From Massilia sp. BJB1822 (lineage in GTDB: Bacteria > Pseudomonadota > Gammaproteobacteria > Burkholderiales > Burkholderiaceae_D), in contig NZ_JABWEB010000006.1 in assembly GCF_013369485.1 (NCBI RefSeq), forward strand, positions 186,001 through 250,000: 64,000 nucleotides of DNA, read 5' to 3'. Position numbers and translations under genes: made by a program. The notes under the pieces were generated by a model that had not been told where the DNA came from, did not search any database, and saw only the letters and a list, made by a program, of their open reading frames with translations. Numbering within the stretch: the first letter of the stretch is position 1; each line of letters opens with the position of its first letter. Shown here piece after piece: positions 28,667 to 37,339 of this stretch.

Positions 28667-29211
28667 GCCGCCTGAATTTTCTGCCCAAGCCGGCGCTGCC
28701 CGGCGCGTCCGCCATCGCCTTGTGCATTGCCGCCAGCCTGGTGCTGCTGCTCTCGGCGCTGAACTGGATGGTCCAGCGGCAGGCCGTGGAAAAACTGGAG
28801 CAGCAGCTGGCCGATGCCGCGTCCAAACATGCCCCGCAGCGGCTCGCCAATCCAGCGCGCCTGCGCGATCTGGAACAGCAGACCGAGACCATGGCGGCGG
28901 CTGCGCGCGAGCAGAATCTGTCGGCTGCTCGCCTGCTGCGCCATATCCAGCCGCCGCGCGACATGCCTGTTGCCCTGCTTGGCCTGGAGATGAACAACCA
29001 GCGCGATGCGGAAAACCGCAAGGCCGGCCTCTCCTCGGGCAGCGTGAAAATCAGCGCCGAAGCGGAAAGCTCGCACGAGATGCTGAACTACCTGGCCTAC
29101 CTCAACGAACAGCCCATGTTCCAGTCGGTCTATCTGCTCAAGCATGAAATGGTGGAAGGCAGCCCGGCGCGCGCCTATCACTTCCAGCTGGAGGTCAAAT
29201 GGTCGCAGTGA
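28657..29211 (+). CDS. PilN-like single-pass membrane protein
   Basis: A 184-residue protein: a short cytoplasmic N-terminus containing RLNFLPKP (reminiscent of the PilN start), one membrane helix (about 16-36), a coiled coil (about 38-75), then a small alpha/beta periplasmic domain. This is the layout of PilN and of GspL C-termini. Its start overlaps the upstream gene by 10 bases, and its end overlaps the next by 13, so the three are one translational unit. The frame continues upstream to 27730, but that part is a shadow of the preceding gene. Confidence 0.7.
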   Translation: MRLSRLNFLPKPALPGASAIALCIAASLVLLLSALNWMVQRQAVEKLEQQLADAASKHAPQRLANPARLRDLEQQTETMAAAAREQNLSAARLLRHIQPPRDMPVALLGLEMNNQRDAENRKAGLSSGSVKISAEAESSHEMLNYLAYLNEQPMFQSVYLLKHEMVEGSPARAYHFQLEVKWSQ

Positions 29212-29795
29212 AAAGTGCGCGCATCCTGCGTCTGCCGCTGCCCGCGCAACCGGCCGCCAGGGCCGACTGGGAAGCGCGCCGCCTGCTGCGCCGCCTGGGC
29301 TGGCCCGCACTGCTGGCCGCGGCTTGCCTGGCCATGGCCTGCGCCGGATGGTGGCATGCCCAGACCATGGCGGCACAGCGGATGGCGCTGCTGGCGCGCA
29401 TCGCCGCAACCAGCAGCACGCCGGCCGTAGCGGCAAGGCCGCCACTCGACGAGGAAGAGCGCATCAAGCCCACGCAAACCAGCCTGCCGCCGCATGAAGC
29501 GCTTCCCGAACAGCTGCAGCTGCTCATGCAGGCGGCGCGGGACAGCGGCATCTCGCTGGCGAAGGCCGATTACAAGCCGCAGCAGGAAGTCCGCGCCAAT
29601 GTGCTGCGCTACCAGATCACGCTGCCCGTGAAGGCCAAGTTCTCCAATGTGCAGCACTTTATCGTCAATGCGCTGCAAAGCATGCCGACGCTGACGCTGG
29701 AATCGATGACCTTCCGCCGCGAGCGCATCGAATCGGGTACGGTGGAGGCGCGCATACAACTCGTCCTGCTGGTGCGCAAGGCAATAACGCGATAA
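29199..29795 (+). CDS. PilO/GspM-like single-pass membrane protein
   Basis: A 198-residue protein with one membrane helix (about 34-52), a Pro/Ala linker, and a ferredoxin-like periplasmic domain from about residue 100 (QLLMQAARDSGISLAKADY through VQHFIVNALQSMPTLTLESM). This matches the T2SM_b/PilO pattern. With the two preceding genes it recalls the PilMNO or GspLM inner-membrane platform. No secretin, ATPase or pilin genes lie in the window. Confidence 0.7.
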   Translation: MVAVKSARILRLPLPAQPAARADWEARRLLRRLGWPALLAAACLAMACAGWWHAQTMAAQRMALLARIAATSSTPAVAARPPLDEEERIKPTQTSLPPHEALPEQLQLLMQAARDSGISLAKADYKPQQEVRANVLRYQITLPVKAKFSNVQHFIVNALQSMPTLTLESMTFRRERIESGTVEARIQLVLLVRKAITR

Positions 29796-29887
29796 GAACG
29801 GCTTTGCTTTGCAATGCGGCATTTAGCATAGTCATATAGATATCCAACATGCCAAACCAGCCACCCGATCAGCCTCTTTCCTGCCGA

Positions 29888-29905
29888 AACAGGAAGCATC
29901 CTGTT
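29888..29905. promoter_or_regulatory. Inverted repeat upstream of M24 peptidase gene
   Basis: AACAGG and CCTGTT are perfect complements around AAGCAT, 49 bases before the M24 peptidase start. It could be an operator or a minor hairpin. Nothing identifies the binding protein. Confidence 0.3.
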
Positions 29906-29953
29906 ACAAAATAACTGATATCATGCTGCGCATTATTTACACAGGAGCGAGAC

Positions 29954-31189
29954 ATGAGCATCGGCGGCAAGACAATCGAAGAAGCACTGGCAAGCCTCTC
30001 CAATATGACGGCTGGCGCCTTGCCCATCGGCCGGGAAGAGTATCTTGAAAGGATAGAAAAAGCGCAGCAATACATGCGCGACAAGGGCTACGCCGCGATC
30101 TACGTCAATGCCGGCTCCAGCCTGCTCTACTTCACCGGCACCAAATGGTATCCCAGCGAACGCATGGTCGGCGCCATCATTCCCGCCTCCGGCCCGGTGG
30201 AATACATCGGCCCCGCCTTCGAGGACGGCACCCTGAAGGACTTCATGCTGGTGGAAGGCAAGGTGAACTGCTGGGAAGAGCATGAAAGCCCCTACGAGCT
30301 GTTTATCAATGTGCTGAAGAAGATGAATATCATGCCGAATTCAGCACAATCGCCACGGATCGGCATGTGCGAAAGCGCGCCCTTCTTCATCTTCGACGGC
30401 ATCCGTCCGCTGGCCGAAGGCTATGCGCTGGAGAATGCGCGTCCGGTCACAGCCCACTGCCGCACGCGCAAATCGGCCGCCGAAATCGCGCTGATGCAGC
30501 GCGCCATGGACATGACGCTGGCGGTGCATGTGGCAACGGCCAGCATGCTGCGCGAGGGCATGAAGACGGCCGAGGTACAAGCGTTTATCGAACAGGCCCA
30601 CCGCAAGGTCGGCGCAGCCGGCTCCACCTTCTGCATCGTGCTGTTCGGCGAAGCGAGCGCCTTCCCACATGGCGTGAGCTACGAGCAGACCCTGAAGCGC
30701 GGCGACGTGGTGCTGATCGATACCGGCTGCAAGCTGCACAACTACAACTCGGACATCACCCGCACCTATGTCTTCGGCGAGGCGAACGAGCGCCAGCGCA
30801 GCGTCTGGGCCAGCGAGAAAGCGGCGCAGCGCGCGGCGTTTGAAACGGCAAAACTGGGCGTGCCTTGCGAAGAGGTGGACCGCACCGCGCGCCGCGTGCT
30901 GGAAGCCGACGGCTTCGGCCCCGGCTACAAGCTGCCCGGCCTACCGCACCGCACCGGCCACGGCATCGGCCTGGACATCCACGAGTGGCCCTACCTGGTG
31001 GGCGGCGACAAGACGCCGCTGGACGTGGGCATGTGCTTCTCGAACGAGCCGATGATCTGCGTCCCCGGCGAATTCGGCATCCGCCACGAGGACCACTTCT
31101 ACATGACGGAGACCGGCCCCAAATGGTTCACCGAACCGGCCCACTCCATCGACGATCCTTTTGGATTGAAGGCTAACGAAGCTGGCTAA
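29954..31189 (+). CDS. M24-family Xaa-Pro peptidase
   Basis: A cytoplasmic metallopeptidase of 411 residues with the creatinase/prolidase fold. The N-terminal domain covers about 1-170 and the pita-bread catalytic domain the rest. Metal ligands are seen as DTGCKLHNYNSDITRT (two Asp), HRTGHGIGLDIHE (His), and later Glu residues in FSNEP and RHEDHF. It probably removes N-terminal residues ahead of proline or splits Xaa-Pro dipeptides. ACAGGAGCGAG precedes the ATG. Its last bases overlap a toxin gene remnant on the other strand. Confidence 0.9.
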   Translation: MSIGGKTIEEALASLSNMTAGALPIGREEYLERIEKAQQYMRDKGYAAIYVNAGSSLLYFTGTKWYPSERMVGAIIPASGPVEYIGPAFEDGTLKDFMLVEGKVNCWEEHESPYELFINVLKKMNIMPNSAQSPRIGMCESAPFFIFDGIRPLAEGYALENARPVTAHCRTRKSAAEIALMQRAMDMTLAVHVATASMLREGMKTAEVQAFIEQAHRKVGAAGSTFCIVLFGEASAFPHGVSYEQTLKRGDVVLIDTGCKLHNYNSDITRTYVFGEANERQRSVWASEKAAQRAAFETAKLGVPCEEVDRTARRVLEADGFGPGYKLPGLPHRTGHGIGLDIHEWPYLVGGDKTPLDVGMCFSNEPMICVPGEFGIRHEDHFYMTETGPKWFTEPAHSIDDPFGLKANEAG

Positions 31190-31288
31190 GTTTTCTGGAT
31201 GCCGATGATTTTATTGACATCTCTTGCCTCATGCAGAACGCGGACGAAAATCCATCTGGGCGCGCTGCGTGCGGCGAACCAGGGACAT
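31186..31288 (-). pseudogene. Remnant of a ParE/RelE-type toxin gene
   Basis: Directly after the parD-like gene the minus strand encodes a start MSLVRRTQRAQMDF, like ParE N-termini. A one-base frame change then leads to WIFVRVLHEARDVNKIIG and a stop, which is the usual ParE C-terminal strand. About 50 central codons are missing. The toxin is therefore broken by an internal deletion plus frameshift while the antitoxin remains. The end overlaps the M24 peptidase stop. Confidence 0.65.
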
Positions 31289-31296
31289 AGCTGGAC

Positions 31297-31548
31297 TTAT
31301 TCAGGGATTTCGCTTGATTTGCTCAGAACTTGCGCCCGGATACCATCCCAGTCGTCTCTGGTCATCACATTGGACTCGGTGGCAAGTCCCTCGATAAGCA
31401 GACGTTCAGTTTCTTCGTTTGCGTCGTATTGGTCGGCGCAAATCAACGCCTCTATGTACTCGTCAACGCTGCCATAGGCGCCGCTACCAAGCTGCTTGCT
31501 GATGAAAGCCGCTGCTTCGTCGCTTACCGAAATTTCCATCTTTTTCAT
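31297..31548 (-). CDS. ParD-like antitoxin
   Basis: An 83-residue antitoxin starting MKKMEISVSDEAAAFISKQL, with the ribbon-helix-helix DNA-binding N-terminus and a toxin-binding tail (TERLLIEGLATESNVMTRDDW). AGGGG lies eight bases before the ATG 31548; the longer frame to 31638 lacks support. The adjoining ParE gene is decayed, so this is an orphan that could neutralise related toxins or simply be a relic. Confidence 0.8.
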   Translation of the reverse strand: MKKMEISVSDEAAAFISKQLGSGAYGSVDEYIEALICADQYDANEETERLLIEGLATESNVMTRDDWDGIRAQVLSKSSEIPE

Positions 31549-31650
31549 GACCGGTCCCCTGGCGACTATACTTTTCCTTTGCAGTATACGCTCGAAGGGC
31601 CGGTCGTACAGGAATACAGGTGCGCACAAAGTACGCACCCGGCCACAACC

Positions 31651-32094
31651 TTACTTGGCGGTGGTGGTGCCGCTGTAGTTCAGGTCAGCGATTTCCTTGC
31701 GGGCTTCTTCCGCACCGACCAATTCGGGCACGACGCGGCCAACCATCAGACCCAGGCCAACGCTGGTGCGCACATATTTGATTTCGCCACTCTCCAGAAC
31801 GAAGCTCAGTTTATTGGTCGCTTCGGTGCTGGTTTGGGCTTCATGGCTGCCAGGTTTGGCATCGACATAGAAGTAGCTGCCGCGCTGCGAATTGCCCACT
31901 GCAGTGCCGTCCAGTACGATGGATGGCTGCAGGGCGGCACCGAAGTAGGAAGTGCCGCGGTAGAAGTAAATACGGCCCTGGTCCGCGCTCAGCTTGGGCG
32001 CGGCGGCTTCGGCGTCCTGGAATTTGGGACCGGTGGCGGCGCAGCCGGTCAGGCCGACTGCCAGGGCGATGGCGGCGATTTTTGCAATGCTCAT
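31651..32094 (-). CDS. DUF2846-type lipoprotein
   Basis: A 147-residue lipoprotein with the lipobox LTGC near residue 18. The mature part contains RIYFYRGTSYFGAALQPSI and later VDAKPGSHEAQT, typical of the DUF2846 family with a beta-sandwich fold. It would be anchored in the periplasm or outer membrane. It follows another small lipoprotein gene by 12 bases on the same strand, and the two probably form an operon. Confidence 0.85.
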   Translation of the reverse strand: MSIAKIAAIALAVGLTGCAATGPKFQDAEAAAPKLSADQGRIYFYRGTSYFGAALQPSIVLDGTAVGNSQRGSYFYVDAKPGSHEAQTSTEATNKLSFVLESGEIKYVRTSVGLGLMVGRVVPELVGAEEARKEIADLNYSGTTTAK

Positions 32095-32106
32095 GGTTTG
32101 TTCCTG

Positions 32107-32490
32107 TTATCGAAAAGTGATTGCGACTTCCTGGTTCAGCTTCGAGAAACTTCCCTCGGCTGGGAGATAGAAGCCCACGACCTTGCGCCCGTTCACGACA
32201 AGGTAGGCCTCGTGAATGTGCGCTCCCTCCACGGTCAGCACGTCCTTGTAGGGACGGTATACCTCGCCCTCGGCGGTACGGCCAACATGCAGCCACTGGC
32301 TGCCCGCCTTCAGTTGGCGGATGTAGCCGGTATTCAGCCGAAGCTCCTGCGTCTCAGCCAGAGTATGGGGCTGGGCCGGCGCGCTATCGGCGCGCGGCTG
32401 CAACGCAGTTTTGGTGTGCTGCACCGCGCAGGCACTCAGCACCAGTGCGGCAGTAAGAATGGAAACAAGATGGCGAAATGGGATCTTCAT
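32107..32490 (-). CDS. Small lipoprotein of unknown function
   Basis: A 127-residue lipoprotein with lipobox LSAC around residue 21. The mature domain of about 90 residues ends HEAYLVVNGRKVVGFYLP and KLNQEVAITFR, all predicted beta. No family is recognised. It is paired with the downstream DUF2846 lipoprotein gene. Confidence 0.75.
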   Translation of the reverse strand: MKIPFRHLVSILTAALVLSACAVQHTKTALQPRADSAPAQPHTLAETQELRLNTGYIRQLKAGSQWLHVGRTAEGEVYRPYKDVLTVEGAHIHEAYLVVNGRKVVGFYLPAEGSFSKLNQEVAITFR

Positions 32491-32552
32491 GGCGGGCCAT
32501 ACTAGCCTCCATTAGAAAAAACGGCAACTTTTTTGTTAATAGGAAACTTTTA

Positions 32553-33386
32553 TCAAAGAATTCGCTCGGACAGCACCCGGAAGGCGACGGCGGGGACGGC
32601 GAAGCTGAAGGGGGCGGTGCTGGCGCCGATCGCATTCAGGAAAGGACTGGCGGTGCGGGCTTGCAGGGGCTGGACGGCGACCAGATCAACCGGCAGCTCG
32701 ATGCGGGCGTGGGCCAGGCGGTCCACGTCCTCGGCATGGGCGATGGCGGCGTGCTGCAAGCTGAGGAAGGCGATGGCTTCGTCCCATGAGCTGAACAGGG
32801 CGGCGAATTCCGGCGGCAGCTCGCGCGTGGCAATGGCCTGCGCGCTGCATTCGAAGGCGGGGGCGCTGCCCTGTTCCGGATCGATGCGGGTGTCGTAGCG
32901 GCCCTCCTGATGCCGGTGGGTGAAGGCGGGGGCGTAGTGCGATGGCAGCGCATCGCTGAAGACGCGGGTGCCGACGGCATGCAGCGCGCTGTCGAGAATA
33001 TTTTTCACAAACAGGACGGTCGCTTCGTCTCCCGGCGCATCAAGGTAGAGGCGCCAGTTCGATTGCAGCGGCGAGGGAAAGAGCTTGCGCAGCGGGCCGG
33101 CGAAGGCGGGGCCGAAGTGGCCGTGGGTGTAGGTCAGGATGGTGAAAATGGTTTTGCCGCCGCGCTGCCAGAGTTTGACGCCCTGCGGCACGAGGTAGGC
33201 GACGGCTGTCGTGTCGACCACCCAGTTGCAGTAGACGACGTCGCGCACATCGCTGGCCAAACGCAGGAAGGGCAGGCGCGACATGACGGCACGGCGGCAG
33301 GCCAGCAACAGCGGGGAGTTGGCAAGGCGGTTGGCGCAGGCGCCGACGATGCCGGGAAGGGGATGGATATAGCGGTTGGTTTGCAT
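32553..33386 (-). CDS. DUF2071-like (acetoacetate-decarboxylase-fold) protein
   Basis: A cytoplasmic protein of 277 residues. The pattern WVVDTTAVAYLVPQGVKLW, the later LTYTHGHFGPAF and the C-terminal ELPVDLVAVQPLQ fit the YqjF/DUF2071 family. I chose ATG 33386 (MQTNRYIHPLPG); the frame extends to 33416. It follows paaZ by 40 bases on the same strand and could be read through from the paa operon, but no link to phenylacetate is known. The function is unknown. Confidence 0.7.
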   Translation of the reverse strand: MQTNRYIHPLPGIVGACANRLANSPLLLACRRAVMSRLPFLRLASDVRDVVYCNWVVDTTAVAYLVPQGVKLWQRGGKTIFTILTYTHGHFGPAFAGPLRKLFPSPLQSNWRLYLDAPGDEATVLFVKNILDSALHAVGTRVFSDALPSHYAPAFTHRHQEGRYDTRIDPEQGSAPAFECSAQAIATRELPPEFAALFSSWDEAIAFLSLQHAAIAHAEDVDRLAHARIELPVDLVAVQPLQARTASPFLNAIGASTAPFSFAVPAVAFRVLSERIL

Positions 33387-33426
33387 GGCCGCCATCTTGC
33401 CACGAATGGCGGCCATGCGTCAGCGC

Positions 33427-35478
33427 TTAACTGTGCTTGGACACCAGGGTCAGGATGTCGTAGCTGGCGACCAGTTCATCGTTCTGGTTGGTGACCTGCA
33501 CGTCCCAGGCGACCACGCCCTGGCCCACGCCCTTATCGTCCTTGCGGTTGCGGTCGACCTTGCGCTTGCAGGTCAGGCGGGCGCGGATGGTATCGCCGAT
33601 GGCGACCGGGGTGATGAAGCGCAGATTATCGAGGCCGTAGTTGGCCAGCACCGGGCCAGGCGCGGGCGAGACGAACAGGCCTGCAGCAGCCGACAGCACG
33701 AAGTAGCCGTGGGCGATGCGCTTGCCGAATTGCGTGTCCTTGGCGGCGATGTCGTCGAAGTGCATGTAGAAGTAGTCGCCCGATACGCCGCCGAAGTTGA
33801 CGATGTCCGCTTCGCTGACGGTGCGGCGGTGGGTGAGCAGGGAGTCGCCCACCACCAGATCCTCGAAATGCTTGCGGAAGGGATGGACTTCGTTTTCGCG
33901 CACGGTGCCGCCGCGCACGTATTCGCCGGTGATGGCGGAAAGCATGGTGGGCGAGCCTTGCACGGCTGCGCGCTGCAGGAAGTGGCGCACGGCGCGGATG
34001 CCGCCCAGTTCCTCGCCGCCGCCGGCGCGTCCAGGGCCACCGTGCTTAAGCTGGGGTAGCGGCGAACCGTGGCCAGTGGAATCGACCGAAGCTTCGCGCT
34101 CCAGCACCAGCACGCGGCCATGCGAGGCGGCGGCCACCGGCACGGCGTAGGCGGCGGTGTGCGGATCTTTCGTCACCAGGGTGGAAACCAGGCTGCCCTT
34201 GCCGCGTGCGGCCAGGGCCAGGGCTTCGTCGATGTCGCCGTAAGTCATCATGGTGCTGACGGGGCCGAAGGCTTCCACATCGTGCACGGCATCGTTGTGC
34301 ATGGCATTACGGCACAGCAGCAGGGTCGGCGCGAAGAAAGCGCCCTGCTCCACGCCATCGCCGACCGGCTTGAAGCCGTCGTGCGCACCGAACAGCAGCT
34401 CATTGCCGGCCGACAGGCGCTCCACCTGGGCCGCCACGTCGCGCTGCTGGTCTTTCGATGCCAGGGCGCCCATGCGCACGCCTTCGACCGAGGGATCGCC
34501 CACCGTCACCTTGGACAGACGTTCGCGCAGGCGCTCGGCCACCGCGTCCGCCTGCTGGGCCGGAACGATGATGCGGCGGATGGCGGTGCATTTCTGGCCG
34601 GCCTTGCCGGTCATTTCGCGCGCCACTTCCTTGACGAAGAGGTCGAACTCGGGATCGTCCGGCGTCACGTCCGGCGCCAGGATGGCGCAGTTCAGCGAAT
34701 CCGCTTCGGCCGTGAAGGGAATGGAATTGGCGATCAGGTTGCGGTTGGCGCGCAGCTTGGCGGCCGTGTCGGCGGAACCGGTAAACGTCACCACGTCCGG
34801 GCCTTGCAGGCGGTCGAGCAGGTCGCCGGTGCCGCCGATCACCAGTTGCAGCGCGCCTGGCGGCAGCAGGCCGGAATCGTTGACCATGCGGATCAGCGCT
34901 TCGGTCAGGTAGCTGGTGGCGGTGGCCGGCTTGCCGATGCAGGGCATGGCGGCCAGGAAGCTGGGCGCGAATTTTTCGAGCAGGCCCCAGATCGGGAAGT
35001 TGAAGGCGTTGATATGGACGGCGATGCCGCCGCGCGGCACCAGGATGTGGGTGCCGGAGAAGCCGCCGCGCTTGCCCAGCGCCATGGCCGGGCCTTCGTG
35101 CAGCACATTGGATGAGGGCAGCTCGCGGCTACCCATGCTGGCGTAGGCGAACAGGGTGCCGATGCCGCCTTCCACGTCGACCCAGCTGTCGGGGCGGGTG
35201 GCGCCGGTCAGGTGGGAAATCTTGTACAGCTCCTCCTTGCGCTCCATCAGGTACAGGGCCAGCGCCTTGAGGCAGGCGGCGCGCTGCTGGAAGTCCAGCT
35301 TCATCAGCGCCGGGATGCCGGTCTTGCGGCCATACTGCACCGCCTCGGCGAAGTCGATCTGCTCGGCGTGGGTGTGATAGATCACGCTGTTATTCAGTGC
35401 GCTGTAGAGCGGCGTGGCGGCTTCCTTGCCATGCCAGCGGCCGCCGATGAAGCTTTGCAGGGTAGCTGCGTTGGTCAT
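33427..35478 (-). CDS. paaZ: Oxepin-CoA hydrolase / 3-oxo-5,6-dehydrosuberyl-CoA semialdehyde dehydrogenase
   Basis: A bifunctional ring-cleavage enzyme of 683 residues. The N-terminal aldehyde dehydrogenase (1-520) has catalytic Cys297 in GQKCTA. The C-terminal MaoC-like hydratase (525-683) contains FGGVSGDYFYMHFDDIAA and RIAHGYFVLS. It opens the oxepin ring of oxepin-CoA and oxidises the resulting semialdehyde. GAGGAGACAGGA precedes the ATG. It is the last core gene of the minus-strand paa operon. Confidence 0.96.
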   Translation of the reverse strand: MTNAATLQSFIGGRWHGKEAATPLYSALNNSVIYHTHAEQIDFAEAVQYGRKTGIPALMKLDFQQRAACLKALALYLMERKEELYKISHLTGATRPDSWVDVEGGIGTLFAYASMGSRELPSSNVLHEGPAMALGKRGGFSGTHILVPRGGIAVHINAFNFPIWGLLEKFAPSFLAAMPCIGKPATATSYLTEALIRMVNDSGLLPPGALQLVIGGTGDLLDRLQGPDVVTFTGSADTAAKLRANRNLIANSIPFTAEADSLNCAILAPDVTPDDPEFDLFVKEVAREMTGKAGQKCTAIRRIIVPAQQADAVAERLRERLSKVTVGDPSVEGVRMGALASKDQQRDVAAQVERLSAGNELLFGAHDGFKPVGDGVEQGAFFAPTLLLCRNAMHNDAVHDVEAFGPVSTMMTYGDIDEALALAARGKGSLVSTLVTKDPHTAAYAVPVAAASHGRVLVLEREASVDSTGHGSPLPQLKHGGPGRAGGGEELGGIRAVRHFLQRAAVQGSPTMLSAITGEYVRGGTVRENEVHPFRKHFEDLVVGDSLLTHRRTVSEADIVNFGGVSGDYFYMHFDDIAAKDTQFGKRIAHGYFVLSAAAGLFVSPAPGPVLANYGLDNLRFITPVAIGDTIRARLTCKRKVDRNRKDDKGVGQGVVAWDVQVTNQNDELVASYDILTLVSKHS

Positions 35479-35502
35479 TCCTGTCTCCTCGTTTTTATAT
35501 AT

Positions 35503-36114
35503 TCAAGCCGATGCGTTCTTGTGCAAATGCAGGGGCAGCGCGGATTCCCAGTGGATGCGCTGGCGATCCGGTTCGGCCTCGGTCAAGGCCTCCACCTCGC
35601 GCATGGTCTGCATGGAGCGCACGGCCAGCTCGTGATACTGGCTGGTGCCGGACATCTTCCATTTCAATTCGACGTCGCTGACCTGGCGCACTACGCGGGC
35701 CGGGGTGCCCATCACCATGCTGCGCGGCGGGATGATCATGCTGGCTTTGACGAAGCTCATGGCGGCGATGATGCTCTCCTCGCCGACGACGGCGTTGTCC
35801 ATCACCACGGCGTTCATGCCGACCAGGGAATTGCGGCCGATGCGGCAGCCGTGCAGCACGGCGCCATGGCCGATATGGCCGTCCACCTCGACCACCGTGT
35901 CGGCGCCGGGGAAGCCGTGCACCACGCAGGTATCCTGCAAATTGGCGCCCTCCTCCAGCACCAGGCGGCCGAAGTCGCCGCGCATGGAGGCCAGCGGGCC
36001 GATATAGCAGCGCGGGCCGACGATCACATCGCCGATCAGCACCGCCGTCGGATGCACGTAGGCGCTGGGATGCACCACCGGGCGGATGCCATTGATTTCA
36101 TACACCTTGACCAT
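35503..36114 (-). CDS. paaY: Phenylacetate degradation hexapeptide-repeat protein
   Basis: A trimeric left-handed beta-helix protein of 203 residues with hexapeptide repeats from about residue 14 (VHPSAYVHPTAVLIGDVIVG) and gamma-carbonic-anhydrase-like histidines. PaaY is reported to be a thioesterase that removes inhibitory CoA by-products. The start MVKVYEI at 36114 follows AGGAGG; the frame to 36150 lies in the spacer after paaJ. It lies between paaJ and paaZ. Confidence 0.93.
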   Translation of the reverse strand: MVKVYEINGIRPVVHPSAYVHPTAVLIGDVIVGPRCYIGPLASMRGDFGRLVLEEGANLQDTCVVHGFPGADTVVEVDGHIGHGAVLHGCRIGRNSLVGMNAVVMDNAVVGEESIIAAMSFVKASMIIPPRSMVMGTPARVVRQVSDVELKWKMSGTSQYHELAVRSMQTMREVEALTEAEPDRQRIHWESALPLHLHKNASA

Positions 36115-36124
36115 GGCCGCCTCC

Positions 36125-37330
36125 TCACACCCGTTCGATGATGAGGGCAATGCCTTGACCCACGCCGATGCACATGGTGCACAGGGCGTAGCGCCCGCCG
36201 CTGCGTTCGAGCTGGTTCAGGGCCGTCGTCACCAGGCGGGCACCGGATGCGCCCAGCGGGTGGCCGATGGCGATGGCGCCGCCATTGGCGTTGACGTGGG
36301 CGGCATCGTCGGCCAGGCCGAGGTCGCGCGTGACGGCCAGCCCTTGCGCGGCGAAGGCTTCGTTCAATTCGATCACGTCCATCTGCTCGATGGTCAGGCC
36401 GGTCTGGGCCAGCACCTTGCGCGTGGCGGGCGAAGGACCGAAGCCCATGATGCGCGGCGCCAGGCCGGCGACGGCCATGCCCAGCACTTTGGCGCGGGCG
36501 CGCAGGCCGTACTGGTCGACGGCGGCGGCCGATGCCAGCAGCACGGCGCAGGCGCCATCGTTGACGCCGGAGGCATTGCCGGCCGTGACCGTGCCATCCG
36601 GCTTGACCACGCCTTTGAGTTTGGCCAGCTGTTCCAGCGTGGTCTCGGGACGCGGATGCTCGTCAGTGTCGAAGACCTTGGGGTCGCCTTTTTTCTGCGC
36701 AATCGTCACCGGCACGATTTCGCTGGCGAAGAAGCCGGCGGCATGGGCTGCGGCCCAGCGCTGCTGGCTGCGCTGGGCGAAGGCATCCTGGTCGGCGCGC
36801 GCGACGCCGAAGGTTTCCGCCACGTTCTCGGCCGTTTCGGGCATGCTGTCGATGCCGTATTTGGCCTTCATCAGCGGGTTGACGAAGCGCCAGCCGATGG
36901 TAGTGTCTTCGATCTTGGCGCTGCGTGAAAAGGCGCTGTCCGCTTTCGCCATGACGAAGGGCGCGCGCGTCATGCTTTCCACGCCGCCCGCGATCACCAG
37001 CTGCGCCTCGCCGGACTTGATGGCGCGCGCGGCGATGCCGATCGCGTCCAGGCTGGAGCCGCACAGGCGGTTGATGGTGTTGGCCGGCACCTCTTCCGGC
37101 AGGCCGGCCAGCAGCGCGGCCATGCGGCCGACGTTGCGGTTATCCTCGCCGGCCTGGTTGGCGCAGCCGTAGATCACATCGTCCAGCTGCTTCCAGTCGA
37201 CGCCGGGATTGCGCGCCATCAGGGCGGCGATGGGAACTGCGCCCAGGTCGTCGGCGCGCACGCCGGACAGGGCGCCGCCGTAGCGGCCAAAGGGAGTACG
37301 GACGGCATCACAGATAAAAGCTTCGTTCAC
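36125..37330 (-). CDS. paaJ: 3-oxoadipyl-CoA/3-oxo-5,6-dehydrosuberyl-CoA thiolase
   Basis: A cytoplasmic thiolase of 401 residues performing two cleavage steps of the phenylacetate pathway. The acylated Cys90 is in NRLCGSSLDA. The C-terminal motifs GGAIAIGHPLGASGAR and CTMCIGVGQG carry the remaining catalytic His and Cys. It is almost identical in type to PcaF of the beta-ketoadipate pathway, and context decides for PaaJ. It starts 9 bases after the paaK stop. Confidence 0.95.
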   Translation of the reverse strand: MNEAFICDAVRTPFGRYGGALSGVRADDLGAVPIAALMARNPGVDWKQLDDVIYGCANQAGEDNRNVGRMAALLAGLPEEVPANTINRLCGSSLDAIGIAARAIKSGEAQLVIAGGVESMTRAPFVMAKADSAFSRSAKIEDTTIGWRFVNPLMKAKYGIDSMPETAENVAETFGVARADQDAFAQRSQQRWAAAHAAGFFASEIVPVTIAQKKGDPKVFDTDEHPRPETTLEQLAKLKGVVKPDGTVTAGNASGVNDGACAVLLASAAAVDQYGLRARAKVLGMAVAGLAPRIMGFGPSPATRKVLAQTGLTIEQMDVIELNEAFAAQGLAVTRDLGLADDAAHVNANGGAIAIGHPLGASGARLVTTALNQLERSGGRYALCTMCIGVGQGIALIIERV

Positions 37331-37339
37331 TTCTTCTCC

